The position numbers and the translations under genes are program-made. Positions 7,141 to 14,649 of a stretch of DNA of 34,782 bases are shown one piece after another. The number at the start of each line of letters is the position of its first letter. The stretch's first letter is position 1. The notes beneath the pieces are model-generated. The model was not told the DNA's origin, did no database searches, and saw nothing but the letters and a program-made list of their open reading frames with translations. Source of the stretch: Bacillus sp. Xin1 (lineage in GTDB: Bacteria; Bacillota; Bacilli; Bacillales; Bacillaceae_G); NCBI RefSeq assembly GCF_013314535.1, contig NZ_JABUAE010000039.1, positions 1-34,782 of the forward strand, written 5' to 3'.

Positions 7141-8019
7141 TTACAATTTTAACGTCCCAACATAGTGATCCAATGAATTGTGTTCTTCATTTTCTAAAAA
7201 AAGTACATCATAATTTTCATTTGATACATAAACATGTACTTTTTCACTTATACACTCAAGGGTAATCTCCCCAGCTAAGTTTTGTGTTATAGTATTATAC
7301 CCTTTATAATAATCTAGGTATTCCGAAGGAGCTTCTCCTAGAATAATAAGTTTAGGTTCTAATTTGTTCAATATTTCTTTAGGTACTTTTCCACTTTTTC
7401 TCCCATGATGTGGTGCAAATAATATATCAGTTTCTCCCCATTCAACTTCATCTTGAATTTCATCCATAAAATCCGTTTCTAAATCACCCATCCATAATAC
7501 TTTCACACCATTTTCTAAACTGTATTTTAAAATTGCTGAAATATTATTTGGACTTTCTCCATTTTTCGCTTTTTCCAATGCATCTTGAAATATTTCATTA
7601 TCTATTTTGGGCCATAAAATATTAATTCCAGAACTTCCCCGTTTTTCATCACTTTGATTCATCCATTTTCGTCTGCCACCTTGTTCAAGATAATAGGCTT
7701 TATCAGAATCCCTTAGTTCACAGTACTTTTTAAAATCAACAGTTTCATCTTTTTTTGTTGCTTCATTTTTAACACAATAAAAGTTTACAATCCCAATTCT
7801 TTCATCAAGGTATGAAAGTCCACATATATGATCTTCGTCAGGATGCGTTGATATAAATCTAGTAAGTTCTTTATCTCGAGAGGCATTTATAATTTCATCT
7901 ACAATATCCTCTCTATTATCATCGGACATATAACAATCTATAATGCTAAAATTATCAGAGTTGTGTTTTATATAAAACATATCCCCATTACCAACAGCAA
8001 ATGATTTTATAATACTCAT
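7141..8019 (-). CDS. ComEC-like metallo-beta-lactamase-fold hydrolase
   Basis: ATG at 8019 has GGAG at proper spacing; the in-frame ATG at 8034 does not. The 292-residue protein carries a full metal-binding set for the ComEC/Rec2-type MBL fold: HPDEDH (59-64), a NN-x-S motif (158-161), the LWMGDLE strand with Asp179, and FAPHHGRKSG with His204/His205. ComEC MBL domains hydrolyse nucleic acid phosphodiesters. This one has no signal peptide and no channel domain, so it is a stand-alone cytosolic enzyme. It is the first gene of a two-gene operon with a four-helix membrane protein. A DNA, RNA or nucleotide-messenger substrate is plausible; none is proven by the sequence. Confidence 0.88.
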   Translation of the reverse strand: MSIIKSFAVGNGDMFYIKHNSDNFSIIDCYMSDDNREDIVDEIINASRDKELTRFISTHPDEDHICGLSYLDERIGIVNFYCVKNEATKKDETVDFKKYCELRDSDKAYYLEQGGRRKWMNQSDEKRGSSGINILWPKIDNEIFQDALEKAKNGESPNNISAILKYSLENGVKVLWMGDLETDFMDEIQDEVEWGETDILFAPHHGRKSGKVPKEILNKLEPKLIILGEAPSEYLDYYKGYNTITQNLAGEITLECISEKVHVYVSNENYDVLFLENEEHNSLDHYVGTLKL

Positions 8020-8211
8020 ATTCTGCCACTCCATCCATGATATTTATAATTAAACATTCGAAATATTTAATTTCAATGTTAATTATACACAAAATTTTTC
8101 CAACTGAATATTTTTATATTAATCTTCAATATTAATTGAATTTATTTTTTTATTCTCCTTTGTATTCTGTTACTTTTTGTCGAACGAAAACTGGATAAAT
8201 CCAACCAATTT

Positions 8212-8227
8212 GTCTTGCAAACAAGAC
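8212..8227. repeat. Inverted repeat upstream of the HTH gene
   Basis: GTCTTG-CAAA-CAAGAC is a perfect 6-bp inverted repeat with a 4-nt spacer about 55 bp before the ATG at 8281. It could be an operator for the small HTH protein it precedes. Confidence 0.35.
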
Positions 8228-8280
8228 GAATTAGTACTACAATTTACTTAACAAAGAAAAGGAGGGATTTATTACAAGTA

Positions 8281-8484
8281 ATGGACGAAATCAAAAACGG
8301 AAAATTGTGTGAACCTCTATTTTCTGTTTATACAACAAGAGAAGCTGAACAATTATGGGGACTTGCGGAAAACACCGTGAATAAATGGTGTAACCGAGGA
8401 AAGTTCTCTGAGAATGAAGCAAGGAAGAGCGGGAAAGTCTGGTTAGTCACACGTGACGGCATGAATAGACTGACTCGTAAATAA
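8281..8484 (+). CDS. Small helix-turn-helix (excisionase-like) protein
   Basis: The ATG at 8281 gives 67 residues; an AAAGGAGGG lies 14 nt upstream, which is long but the best signal available, and an upstream in-frame TTG at 8215 lacks a site. The core FSVYTTREAEQLWGLAENTV continues into KWCNRGKF and ends with a basic wing (KSGKVWLVTRDGM), the pattern of MerR/Xis-like winged HTH proteins that read short DNA sites. It leads a row of small plasmid genes and is followed by a hairpin terminator, so it is probably transcribed alone. Confidence 0.65.
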   Translation: MDEIKNGKLCEPLFSVYTTREAEQLWGLAENTVNKWCNRGKFSENEARKSGKVWLVTRDGMNRLTRK

Positions 8485-8490
8485 ACATGA

Positions 8491-8527
8491 AAAAGCCCCC
8501 ACCACCGCCAAGTAGAGAAGGGCTTTT
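8491..8527 (+). terminator. Hairpin terminator after the small HTH gene
   Basis: AAAAGCCC (8491-8498) pairs with GGGCTTTT (8520-8527) around a 21-nt loop. The T-tract is only the four Ts of the stem. Confidence 0.55.
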
Positions 8528-8563
8528 CCAGGTACACTATTATAAAAGAAAGGTTGGTTCTAG

Positions 8564-8803
8564 ATGGAAAATACCTATCTAAAAACTCCTAACAGCAAGT
8601 ATATTTTAACACATTTAACGATAAAAGAAAAAATGAACGTTACTATAAAAAGCGCTTTAAAAAAGCGATATAACGTCATTTGTGAATGGTTTGGTATAGA
8701 TTATTGTATTTCCTCACAACTCTGGTTCTTTGGTACTTTCGGACTATCTACTTTCATGATTGTTGCTACATATTTAATTGCCGGATTTCTCTACGGATTT
8801 TAA
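8564..8803 (+). CDS. Small protein with one C-terminal membrane helix (79 aa)
   Basis: The first 45 residues are hydrophilic and basic (IKSALKKRYNVICEWFG). Residues 53-77 (LWFFGTFGLSTFMIVATYLI and on) form a single membrane helix ending in GFLYGF. The ribosome binding site is weak (AAAGG, spacing about 10). No family is recognised. It lies in a run of four small plus-strand genes. Confidence 0.55.
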   Translation: MENTYLKTPNSKYILTHLTIKEKMNVTIKSALKKRYNVICEWFGIDYCISSQLWFFGTFGLSTFMIVATYLIAGFLYGF

Positions 8804-8826
8804 ACAAATTTTGAGGAGGAATAGAT

Positions 8827-9066
8827 GTGATAGCACCAAAACCTAAACGTGGTGAATTCTATATTCATAGGAAAGATGGTCGAGTGTATCAAGTATTAGG
8901 ATATGCAAAGATGTTTGAACAAGAAAATCAAGATCTCATTATTTTAAAGCGTATGAAAGATGGAATGACTGTCACATTAAGTGCAGATTTGTTTGTTCTA
9001 TATATAAAAGCATATAAGTTTTCAAAGGATAAAGAAATAATTAGTAAAGTAAAAGTTAATCTATAA
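8827..9066 (+). CDS. Small hypothetical protein (79 aa), GTG start
   Basis: GAGGAGG precedes the GTG at 8827. The protein begins MIAPKPKRGEFYIHRKDGRV and continues with alternating hydrophobic and charged residues that suggest a small SH3-like beta barrel, as in several Bacillus proteins built around a G-x-x-Y-x-V-L core. No membrane segment. Function unknown. Confidence 0.65.
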   Translation: MIAPKPKRGEFYIHRKDGRVYQVLGYAKMFEQENQDLIILKRMKDGMTVTLSADLFVLYIKAYKFSKDKEIISKVKVNL

Positions 9067-9090
9067 TATTTCAGTTTAGGAGGCTTTTTT

Positions 9091-9327
9091 ATGGAAAAGA
9101 CTATTTCAGTTCCAACAATTAAAATTGGTGACTTTGTTCAATTTCCGCATCGCAAGAATCCTTCAATCAAATTAACTGGTTATGTAGTAAATATTTTAAC
9201 GAATACAATTATCGTAGATATTTCGGAAATGCTTAAAACTAAGAAATATAAAGAAATAGATACTCGCCATGTTGTAAAACATGGTCGCTATAAAAAAGTT
9301 CGTGTTCGTAAAAAACAAGTTTCATAA
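9091..9327 (+). CDS. DUF2187-like small beta-barrel protein
   Basis: AGGAGG is well spaced before ATG. The 78 residues carry the pattern IKIGDFVQFPHRKNPSI...GYVVNILTNTIIVDIS, which matches the DUF2187 family (G-D-x-V-x-F ... G-x-V ... N-S-V-I-V-D-x-[ST]) found in many Bacillus genomes. The tail is very basic (KKVRVRKKQ), suggesting nucleic acid contact. The family has no established function. Confidence 0.65.
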   Translation: MEKTISVPTIKIGDFVQFPHRKNPSIKLTGYVVNILTNTIIVDISEMLKTKKYKEIDTRHVVKHGRYKKVRVRKKQVS

Positions 9328-9344
9328 TAGATACTTAAAATGTA

Positions 9345-9384
9345 GTTCCGACCACAATTCACTTTTTTACGTTGTGGTCGGAAC
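9345..9384. repeat. 13-bp perfect inverted repeat with T-rich loop
   Basis: GTTCCGACCACAA (9345-9357) and TTGTGGTCGGAAC (9372-9384) are perfect inverted repeats around a 14-nt loop containing six Ts. No T-run follows the stem, so it is not a standard terminator. It sits 20 bp before the 9404 gene, so it could be an mRNA processing or attenuation element or an operator. Confidence 0.75.
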
Positions 9385-9403
9385 CTGAATAGGAGGGGAC
9401 GGT

Positions 9404-9703
9404 TTGAAAAGAAGTATTGGATTTCTTACATTTAACCGAACGAAAGGAAAGCTTTATGTATATTTAACACAAGCACTTAGAGATAACGGAAAAAAGAAAA
9501 ACATTACATTATACAAATTTGGAAGGTTAGATAATGCATTAGAAAGAATGTATGCTTGGCGAGATGACTTTGAAAACAAATTCCCTGCCGAATTATTAAA
9601 TCTGGGATATGATTGGAACGACCTTCACGATTGGATACTCTCTCTCGAAACAGGCTATAGCAAAAAGGGAAGAAAACTAATTGTTGCTGAAATTAATGTG
9701 TAA
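9404..9703 (+). CDS. Small hypothetical protein (99 aa), TTG start
   Basis: GGAGGGG precedes the TTG at 9404 by about 7 nt. The protein has a basic, strand-rich first third (GFLTFNRTKGKLYVYLTQAL) and an aromatic helical second half (LLNLGYDWNDLHDWILSLET). It is soluble. I do not recognise it. It ends the run of small genes that starts at 8281. Confidence 0.65.
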   Translation: MKRSIGFLTFNRTKGKLYVYLTQALRDNGKKKNITLYKFGRLDNALERMYAWRDDFENKFPAELLNLGYDWNDLHDWILSLETGYSKKGRKLIVAEINV

Positions 9704-9865
9704 CAAATAGAATAACGTTATTTTATTAAAAACCCAACTAAATAAGAGTTTCGAAATAGAGGCATGGTGTTTATAAATAAATGTGATGCTTTATCTCTTT
9801 AATCAAAGAATTCAAAATAAGTTTTGATTAAACTAATTTATAAAACGGAGAGTCCATTTAAAAAG

Positions 9866-9910
9866 AAAATAAACCATTTTGATTAATCTTTTTTCAAAAT
9901 GGTTTATTTT
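9866..9910. terminator. Strong bidirectional terminator
   Basis: AAAATAAACCATTTTGA (9866-9882) and TCAAAATGGTTTATTTT (9894-9910) form a perfect 17-bp stem with an 11-nt loop. It separates the plus-strand small-gene cluster from the convergent yolD-uvrX pair. Confidence 0.85.
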
Positions 9911-9985
9911 TACTTCTCACTAAATAAGGGTTTGCAAAAACATTTTTGAGTAAACTTTATTCTAAATCAACACAATGTAACTTTT

Positions 9986-10312
9986 TTAAAGCATTTTTAT
10001 ATCGACAATACACATAGATTTTATATATTTAACTCTCTCATTTTCACCCATTATTCTTAATTCATTACAAGACATATCATAATAATGAATATAACCAGAG
10101 ATACGATAAAATTTATTCTGTTTATGATATAAGATGTTTACTTGATTATTTGTAGCCATTGCCTCGCAAACAGTATCGTTTATAGTAGCTAATTGCTGTT
10201 CATCTAAAATCGGCATTGGAATATGGCTTTGTTTTTCATACAATTCATTTAATCCTTCAAATTGTTCTTTTATTGCTGAGAACGGCATCCAACGCATCAT
10301 ACCTCTGTCCAT
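9986..10312 (-). CDS. YolD-like protein, partner of the Y-family polymerase
   Basis: ATG at 10312 follows GGAGGA. The 108 residues begin MDRGMMRWMPFSAIKEQFEG, the signature DRGxxKWxPF start of the YolD family, and end in a small beta-rich segment (YRISGYIHYYD). YolD-like proteins are encoded directly behind UvrX/YqjW-type polymerases in Bacillus chromosomes, phages and plasmids and are thought to modulate them. The start lies 15 bp after the stop of the polymerase gene, so both are in one SOS-controlled operon. Confidence 0.9.
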   Translation of the reverse strand: MDRGMMRWMPFSAIKEQFEGLNELYEKQSHIPMPILDEQQLATINDTVCEAMATNNQVNILYHKQNKFYRISGYIHYYDMSCNELRIMGENERVKYIKSMCIVDIKML

Positions 10313-10327
10313 GATATATATTCCTCC

Positions 10328-11599
10328 TTATGCTTTATGTCCACCAATTTTATTATTTCGATCACGTTGTGTAGCTCCTTGAATATAGCTAATACCACGC
10401 ATAATTGAATTTTTACCATACCTATGCCGGATTCCGTCCATTGTCTTTGCTAATTTCCTTTGAGTATCTTTTTTTGAAGTATCTTCAAACAACGACATTT
10501 GAATTGCATCATCCCTGGTCAAATTCTTTAGTGTTATATGTATTTGTCGTACTGGATGACCCGAATGGAATCTTCTTAATAGTTGTAAAGATGCCTCATA
10601 GACATCTTCTGTTAAGCATGTCGGCTGATCTAATGTAATTGCTCGCTTAAACCCTCCACCGATGTACTTACTGTAACCTATAGCAAGTTCAACCGTCCTA
10701 CAGCATTTATCCATAGATCGAAGACGAAAACACGTTTCCTCAATCTGTTCTAAAATAAGCAACTTCAACTTATTGAGACTATAACAATCCTCTAATAAGA
10801 TTTGTCCTTTTGTTATTGACGTACTTTTAGGTATGTATTTATGAGCAATACGGCTTTCATCGATACCAAATGAATAACGATGTAACTCTTCACCTTTTAC
10901 CTTTCCAAATCGCTTGATTAAACGCTCTTTTGGCGTGTTTGTAACATCCTGTAAGGAAAACAGTCCCATGCCATGTAAAGCTTCCTGAGTAGCTGATCCG
11001 ATTCCCCATACTTTTTGAAGCGGCTTTATATTCCATAATTTCTTTGAGACATCTTCGTATGTCCACAATGCAATTCTAGACTTGGAATACTTACTTTCCA
11101 CATCCAGAGCAACTTTTGAAAGAAACAAATTCGGCCCAATTCCGATGGATGCTGTTATGCCAGTAGTATCATATATCTCTCTTTGAATCCTTTTAGCAAT
11201 TACAATTGGATCATGTCCAAATAGATGCGCTGTCTGTTGAAAATCGAGGAATGCTTCATCAATTGAGTAAACGTGTAGATCTTCTAACGCTACATACTTT
11301 GTATATATTTCAGTAATTTGATTAGAAATTTCAACAAACCTTCCCATAGTTGCATTAACAATAATGATGTTTGGATCTTTTGGAATTTCGTATAATCTGG
11401 TTGCTGTAGAAATGCCCAGTCTTTTCAGTTCGGGAGTACAAGCAAGCACAATTGATCCCTTTCTATTCACGTCCCCAACGACAGCTAATTTCACTTTCAA
11501 TGGATCTAAACCTCTCATAACACATGCACAACTGGCAAAGAATGAACAAAGGTCTATGCAAAATATCATGCGATTCATGCATTTCGAGTAATCAAACAT
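10328..11599 (-). CDS. uvrX: UvrX-type Y-family DNA polymerase (translesion synthesis)
   Basis: Start at 11599 chosen because GGAGG is 8 nt upstream; 11602 and 11614 are alternative in-frame ATGs. The 423 residues contain the Y-family catalytic set: FCIDLCSFFASC with Asp16, and YSIDEAFLD with Asp114-Glu115. The thumb (VWGIGSATQEALHGMGLFSL), little finger and a QMSLFE beta-clamp binding motif near residue 380 are present. Length matches plasmid and prophage UvrX/YqjW (about 415). It copies across damaged template. A LexA box and promoter lie directly upstream. Confidence 0.95.
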   Translation of the reverse strand: MFDYSKCMNRMIFCIDLCSFFASCACVMRGLDPLKVKLAVVGDVNRKGSIVLACTPELKRLGISTATRLYEIPKDPNIIIVNATMGRFVEISNQITEIYTKYVALEDLHVYSIDEAFLDFQQTAHLFGHDPIVIAKRIQREIYDTTGITASIGIGPNLFLSKVALDVESKYSKSRIALWTYEDVSKKLWNIKPLQKVWGIGSATQEALHGMGLFSLQDVTNTPKERLIKRFGKVKGEELHRYSFGIDESRIAHKYIPKSTSITKGQILLEDCYSLNKLKLLILEQIEETCFRLRSMDKCCRTVELAIGYSKYIGGGFKRAITLDQPTCLTEDVYEASLQLLRRFHSGHPVRQIHITLKNLTRDDAIQMSLFEDTSKKDTQRKLAKTMDGIRHRYGKNSIMRGISYIQGATQRDRNNKIGGHKA

Positions 11600-11619
11600 C
11601 ATTTTACCCTCCATAAACA

Positions 11620-11631
11620 GAACGTTTGTTC
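11620..11631 (-). promoter_or_regulatory. LexA (SOS/DinR) box of uvrX-yolD
   Basis: GAAC-GTTT-GTTC is a perfect Bacillus SOS box core (GAAC-N4-GTTC). It lies between the -10 element and the start codon, where LexA would block initiation until DNA damage. Confidence 0.9.
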
Positions 11632-11633
11632 TT

Positions 11634-11663
11634 ATTATAAACCTTGTTTTTCGGTTTATACAA
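11634..11663 (-). promoter_or_regulatory. uvrX promoter
   Basis: On the minus strand TTGTAT (11658-11663) is 18 bp from a perfect TATAAT (11634-11639), which directly abuts the LexA box. Confidence 0.7.
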
Positions 11664-12057
11664 TCTTTTTGTAAATAATTTTTAATACCAATATGGTACG
11701 TGAAATTATATATAGTTCTTCAAAATTCGACCACTGAACAATTTAGTATCTCTTAATTTATTAAACTCATTTTCATTTCTTTATAAATTAAGAAAAGCTC
11801 AATCCCTTGTGTACCAGTGGGTTTGAGCTTTTTATTTTATAGGAATACTCGTTGCAACAAGTTGCCATTAGGTTAGTGTATCAGCAACTTGTAGCTATTA
11901 CTATGAATGCTAGATTCCTCAAAATTATTACATATTTTTTTAGATTTTCTTTATATTATTCTATGCTCTACTGTTTATAAAATTCCTATTTTCAGTGACT
12001 TTTAAAAAATGGGATTATTGGACATGCTGTAGATAAAAACACAAGGAAGTGAATTCA
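11664..12057. other. Gene-free stretch with a terminator and an ACAAGTTGC inverted repeat
   Basis: No ORF is supported. AAAAGCTCAATCCC (11793-11806) and its near-perfect partner (11819-11832) form a terminator hairpin with T-tracts on both sides although no gene ends here. Just after it, ACAAGTTGC (11857-11865) and GCAACTTGT (11884-11892) form a 9-bp inverted repeat with an 18-nt spacer, upstream of the Cro-like gene at 12058. Confidence 0.5.
11793..11837. terminator. Rho-independent terminator without an obvious gene
   Basis: The stem of 14 bp contains a single T-T mismatch and is followed by TTTTTATTTTAT on the plus strand. It insulates the divergent uvrX and Cro-like promoters or ends an unseen short transcript. 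Confidence 0.75.
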
Positions 12058-12282
12058 ATGAATTGGTATTCTAAACCTAGATCAGCTTTAGGACGTTTTT
12101 TAGACAAACATAAAATCACACAAGAAGAGCTATCTTCAAAAAGTGGTGTTACCCGTTCTACCGTAAGTCGATTGTGTAGTTTGGATAGCGTATCACCTAC
12201 AACTAAGAATTCCAATCGTATTATTAGAGCATTAAGGAAATTAACCGGTAAAAATATAGATTCTACTGATTTTTGGGCATAA
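12058..12282 (+). CDS. Small Cro/C1-type HTH protein (74 aa)
   Basis: AAGGAAGTG precedes ATG at 12058; a GTG at 12049 overlaps that site and is unlikely. Residues 10-45 (ALGRFLDKHKITQEELSSKS followed by GVTRSTVSRLCS) are a canonical Xre helix-turn-helix. The C-terminus ends in a short helix (IIRALRKLTGKN) and an acidic tail. It converges on the replication-relaxation gene, whose stop is 2 bp away. Likely a transcriptional regulator of its own or neighbouring plasmid genes. Confidence 0.85.
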   Translation: MNWYSKPRSALGRFLDKHKITQEELSSKSGVTRSTVSRLCSLDSVSPTTKNSNRIIRALRKLTGKNIDSTDFWA

Positions 12283-12283
12283 A

Positions 12284-12901
12284 TTAACTAAATACATCTT
12301 CCATTACAAATGTTCTCATAAACACATTTTGCTTTACAGCATATTGTTCTAATTTAGATTGACGATAGTCTGATAAGGTAAAAAAGATAACTACTGGAAC
12401 AATAGCATTCTGTCTTTTATAGATATCTGTTATATGGCCATATAACTGTACTTTGTGTTCGTTTGCTTTCATATGTTGCATGCGATCTATTTCAACAAAG
12501 TGAGGGACTTTATCTTCAAAATAGGTTGCATCAGGAATGATTTGATATCGCTGACCACCGGTTGAAAATTCTATCGTTTGTTCTGTTTTCCATTCTGGAA
12601 ACCCTAGCCACATCCAGGCTTCATTTCGCATTAATATATGCTGTAATTGGCTATTTTTCTTTACTGTCCTTGTGATTCCTAATAAATCACGACCTTTTTT
12701 ATTTAAATAATATACATGTTCACGAGCTATTTTTGTGATGTGACAATATGAAGTCAGATCCTTTAATACACGATTTGCATTTCGAATACTTCCTAAACAG
12801 TGAATGGCTTGCAATTGCCTCCTAGTTGCAAAATCTAACTTACTCAAAGTGGATAAAATCTCGATTTGTCTCGCTTTCTGTTTGAGTGTTTGATGCCGCA
12901 T
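12284..12901 (-). CDS. Replication-relaxation family protein
   Basis: The 205-residue product begins with a winged helix (QIEILSTLSKLDFATRRQLQ, about 12-75, ending HVYYLNKKGRDLLG) and continues with a domain containing IIPDATYF, HFVEIDR and KVQLYGHI, the PD...ExD...K spacing of the Replic_Relax family (PF13814), reminiscent of nuclease folds. To my recollection a plasmid member in B. thuringiensis was reported to act in plasmid mobilisation. Its start codon lies inside the 3' end of the FtsK-like gene (62-bp overlap), which implies translational coupling. Role in nicking or plasmid processing is plausible, not shown. Confidence 0.8.
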   Translation of the reverse strand: MRHQTLKQKARQIEILSTLSKLDFATRRQLQAIHCLGSIRNANRVLKDLTSYCHITKIAREHVYYLNKKGRDLLGITRTVKKNSQLQHILMRNEAWMWLGFPEWKTEQTIEFSTGGQRYQIIPDATYFEDKVPHFVEIDRMQHMKANEHKVQLYGHITDIYKRQNAIVPVVIFFTLSDYRQSKLEQYAVKQNVFMRTFVMEDVFS

Positions 12902-14021
12902 TTTGTTTCACCACCTTGTATTGCTTCAGTAATTCCCACATGTCCATATCCTTTAAATAAGGTACCTGAACTTCCTCTGTGCGATCAGTTTTAAATAATG
13001 CTCTTCCTGGAAGAGAAGGCAGATCTTCAAGACCTGGTTCATCCAAAGCAACTTGTGAAGCAACCGCTGTTGGTAATCGAAAACCTAGTTTTGCATCAGC
13101 ATTTTGTTTAATCTGTCTCGGCAAAGTATCAGAAGTAGGATACTGAGTACAAAAGATAAGCCGGAATCCTAAACCACCTCCAATTCTTGCGATTTCAGAT
13201 AACATCTCCTGACACATAAATAATAAATCCCGTTGTTTTTTAGGTAAACCTTGTGTCGGACAAAGATTCGCTCCTTCATCTACTATGATGAAACAACGCT
13301 CTCTAATTGATGTATCTATAACATTGGTAAAATAGGACTTTTTCATCATCTCAATCTGTTTTACCATCTTTTCACGTACTCTCACCAACATCTCTAACGC
13401 CTGTTCCGAGTTTTCAGCTACTTCTACTACTTGAGACAGATCCTTGTAAGGACTAAATTCTAATCCTTCCTTCAGATCAATAATAAAAAACTTCACGTGT
13501 CGAGGTTGTTGTAAAATTAAACTCGTCATCACATTTTTTAAGAATACTGTCTTTCCAAAACGTGTCATACCCGCTACGCACATGTGCGGTGTATTCTCGA
13601 AATCATGATATACGTTTTTATCTAACGATTTCCCCATCATAACTCTCCATGTGTGCTCCTTTAGTAGATCCTTAGACCAATTCCACATTTCCGGTATTTG
13701 TTGCTTAAATACTCGAATATGAAGTTCCCTTTGATGAAACGATATTTTAACAGGTTTATATAGTCCTTCTTCTAATACTTCAGCTAACTTTTTGATGAGC
13801 TGACTTGGAACGCCGAGTGGTAACTTGTAAACATAATTCATGCTTATGTCATCTTCCATTTCTTTTATAAAAACGGGATATTGTAATTCACCTTTATGCT
13901 GAACACATATCTTTGTAATTTCAAAAAACGTGGCGATTTTTTTCTTATCACTCATTTCTTTTCCCTTATAAAAATAAGCAACAGTTAAAAAGGTTGCTGG
14001 TATTAATAAAAGCGATATCAT
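12840..14021 (-). CDS. FtsK/SpoIIIE (TcpA-like) DNA translocase
   Basis: Start at 14021 is favoured because AAAGGAGG is 10 nt upstream; an ATG at 14030 directly abuts it. The 393 residues begin with one membrane helix (2-17), then a linker domain and a RecA-like motor: Walker A GMTRFGKT (151-158), FFIIDLKEG (178-186), Walker B CFIIVDEG with Asp248-Glu249, and FCTQYPTSDTLPRQIKQN as the motif III region. No gamma DNA-reading domain is seen. The short form with one N-terminal helix matches coupling proteins of Gram-positive mobile elements (TcpA, ConQ, Tn916 Orf21). It is coupled to the replication-relaxation gene, which together look like a mobilisation or DNA-processing pair. Confidence 0.9.
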   Translation of the reverse strand: MISLLLIPATFLTVAYFYKGKEMSDKKKIATFFEITKICVQHKGELQYPVFIKEMEDDISMNYVYKLPLGVPSQLIKKLAEVLEEGLYKPVKISFHQRELHIRVFKQQIPEMWNWSKDLLKEHTWRVMMGKSLDKNVYHDFENTPHMCVAGMTRFGKTVFLKNVMTSLILQQPRHVKFFIIDLKEGLEFSPYKDLSQVVEVAENSEQALEMLVRVREKMVKQIEMMKKSYFTNVIDTSIRERCFIIVDEGANLCPTQGLPKKQRDLLFMCQEMLSEIARIGGGLGFRLIFCTQYPTSDTLPRQIKQNADAKLGFRLPTAVASQVALDEPGLEDLPSLPGRALFKTDRTEEVQVPYLKDMDMWELLKQYKVVKQNAASNTQTESETNRDFIHFE

Positions 14022-14040
14022 ATCCTCCATACCTCCTTTA

Positions 14041-14111
14041 GGTAGTTGAGCCTGTATGGAAGGTTAGAAAAAACAGATTAAAACGCACTATTACAATTAT
14101 TTTCAACTACC
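14041..14111. repeat. Spaced inverted repeat upstream of the FtsK-like gene (possible oriT or leader element)
   Basis: GGTAGTTGA (14041-14049) and TCAACTACC (14103-14111) are perfect inverted 9-mers flanking 53 bp in the gap of 100 bp between the translocase and the small membrane protein gene. The location next to a mobilisation-like pair makes it a candidate origin of transfer, but no nick-site consensus can be named. Confidence 0.4.
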
Positions 14112-14121
14112 AGATGTAATA

Positions 14122-14307
14122 CTAACGTAGAAATACATCTAGCATATCAAGTAGCAGGTACCAAACACTCCCAATAAGCAAGCATTTGAGCCCCGCACGT
14201 AGCAACCAATCTGGAAGGTAAAAACCTTTCTTTTTCAGCAATTTAATTCCTAAAACCGAAACGCCTGTCACACCATATACAACCCCTAATTCGCCAATGA
14301 TTGTCAT
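14122..14307 (-). CDS. Small two-helix membrane protein (61 aa)
   Basis: ATG at 14307 is preceded by GGATGGAG. Two hydrophobic segments are visible, at about 3-22 (IIGELGVVYGVTGVSVLGIK) and 36-57, joined by a basic loop (KKKGFYLPDW). The preceding gene ends 2 bp upstream, so the genes are coupled. It may assist the membrane-bound translocase encoded next. No family known to me. Confidence 0.65.
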   Translation of the reverse strand: MTIIGELGVVYGVTGVSVLGIKLLKKKGFYLPDWLLRAGLKCLLIGSVWYLLLDMLDVFLR

Positions 14308-14308
14308 G

Positions 14309-14605
14309 TTAGCTCCATCCTTTCGGCTTAATAGACAAATTCCCTTTACGATCCCTATACAGTTGATAATCAGCTAACAACTCATTCCAAGACAATGACT
14401 GTTCATCACCGTACAAATCTTCTTCGATTTTTTGACTTAAATAATAGTACCCTCGATACTGTCGATCTAAATATACTTCGTGTCGTTGCATATGCTCTTG
14501 TATCGCACAAATATTCTCTTCTTTTTTAGTTTCTTTGTACATTTGTCTAAGCATTTTTGATGAATATAGATAAGGCGTACTATACAGCATTTGATATTGA
14601 CTCAA
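14309..14605 (-). CDS. Hypothetical protein (98 aa), TTG start, first gene of the translocase operon
   Basis: GGTGAG precedes TTG at 14605. The protein is soluble and unusually rich in Tyr and Gln (MSQYQMLYSTPYLYSSKMLR), largely helical, and ends with RKGNLSIKPKGW. It lies at the head of a four-gene minus-strand operon (this gene, a small membrane protein, the FtsK-like motor, replication-relaxation). No family recognised. Confidence 0.65.
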   Translation of the reverse strand: MSQYQMLYSTPYLYSSKMLRQMYKETKKEENICAIQEHMQRHEVYLDRQYRGYYYLSQKIEEDLYGDEQSLSWNELLADYQLYRDRKGNLSIKPKGWS

Positions 14606-14649
14606 ATTTTCTCACCATCCATATAAAATTCTAGGTGCATTAAATACAT

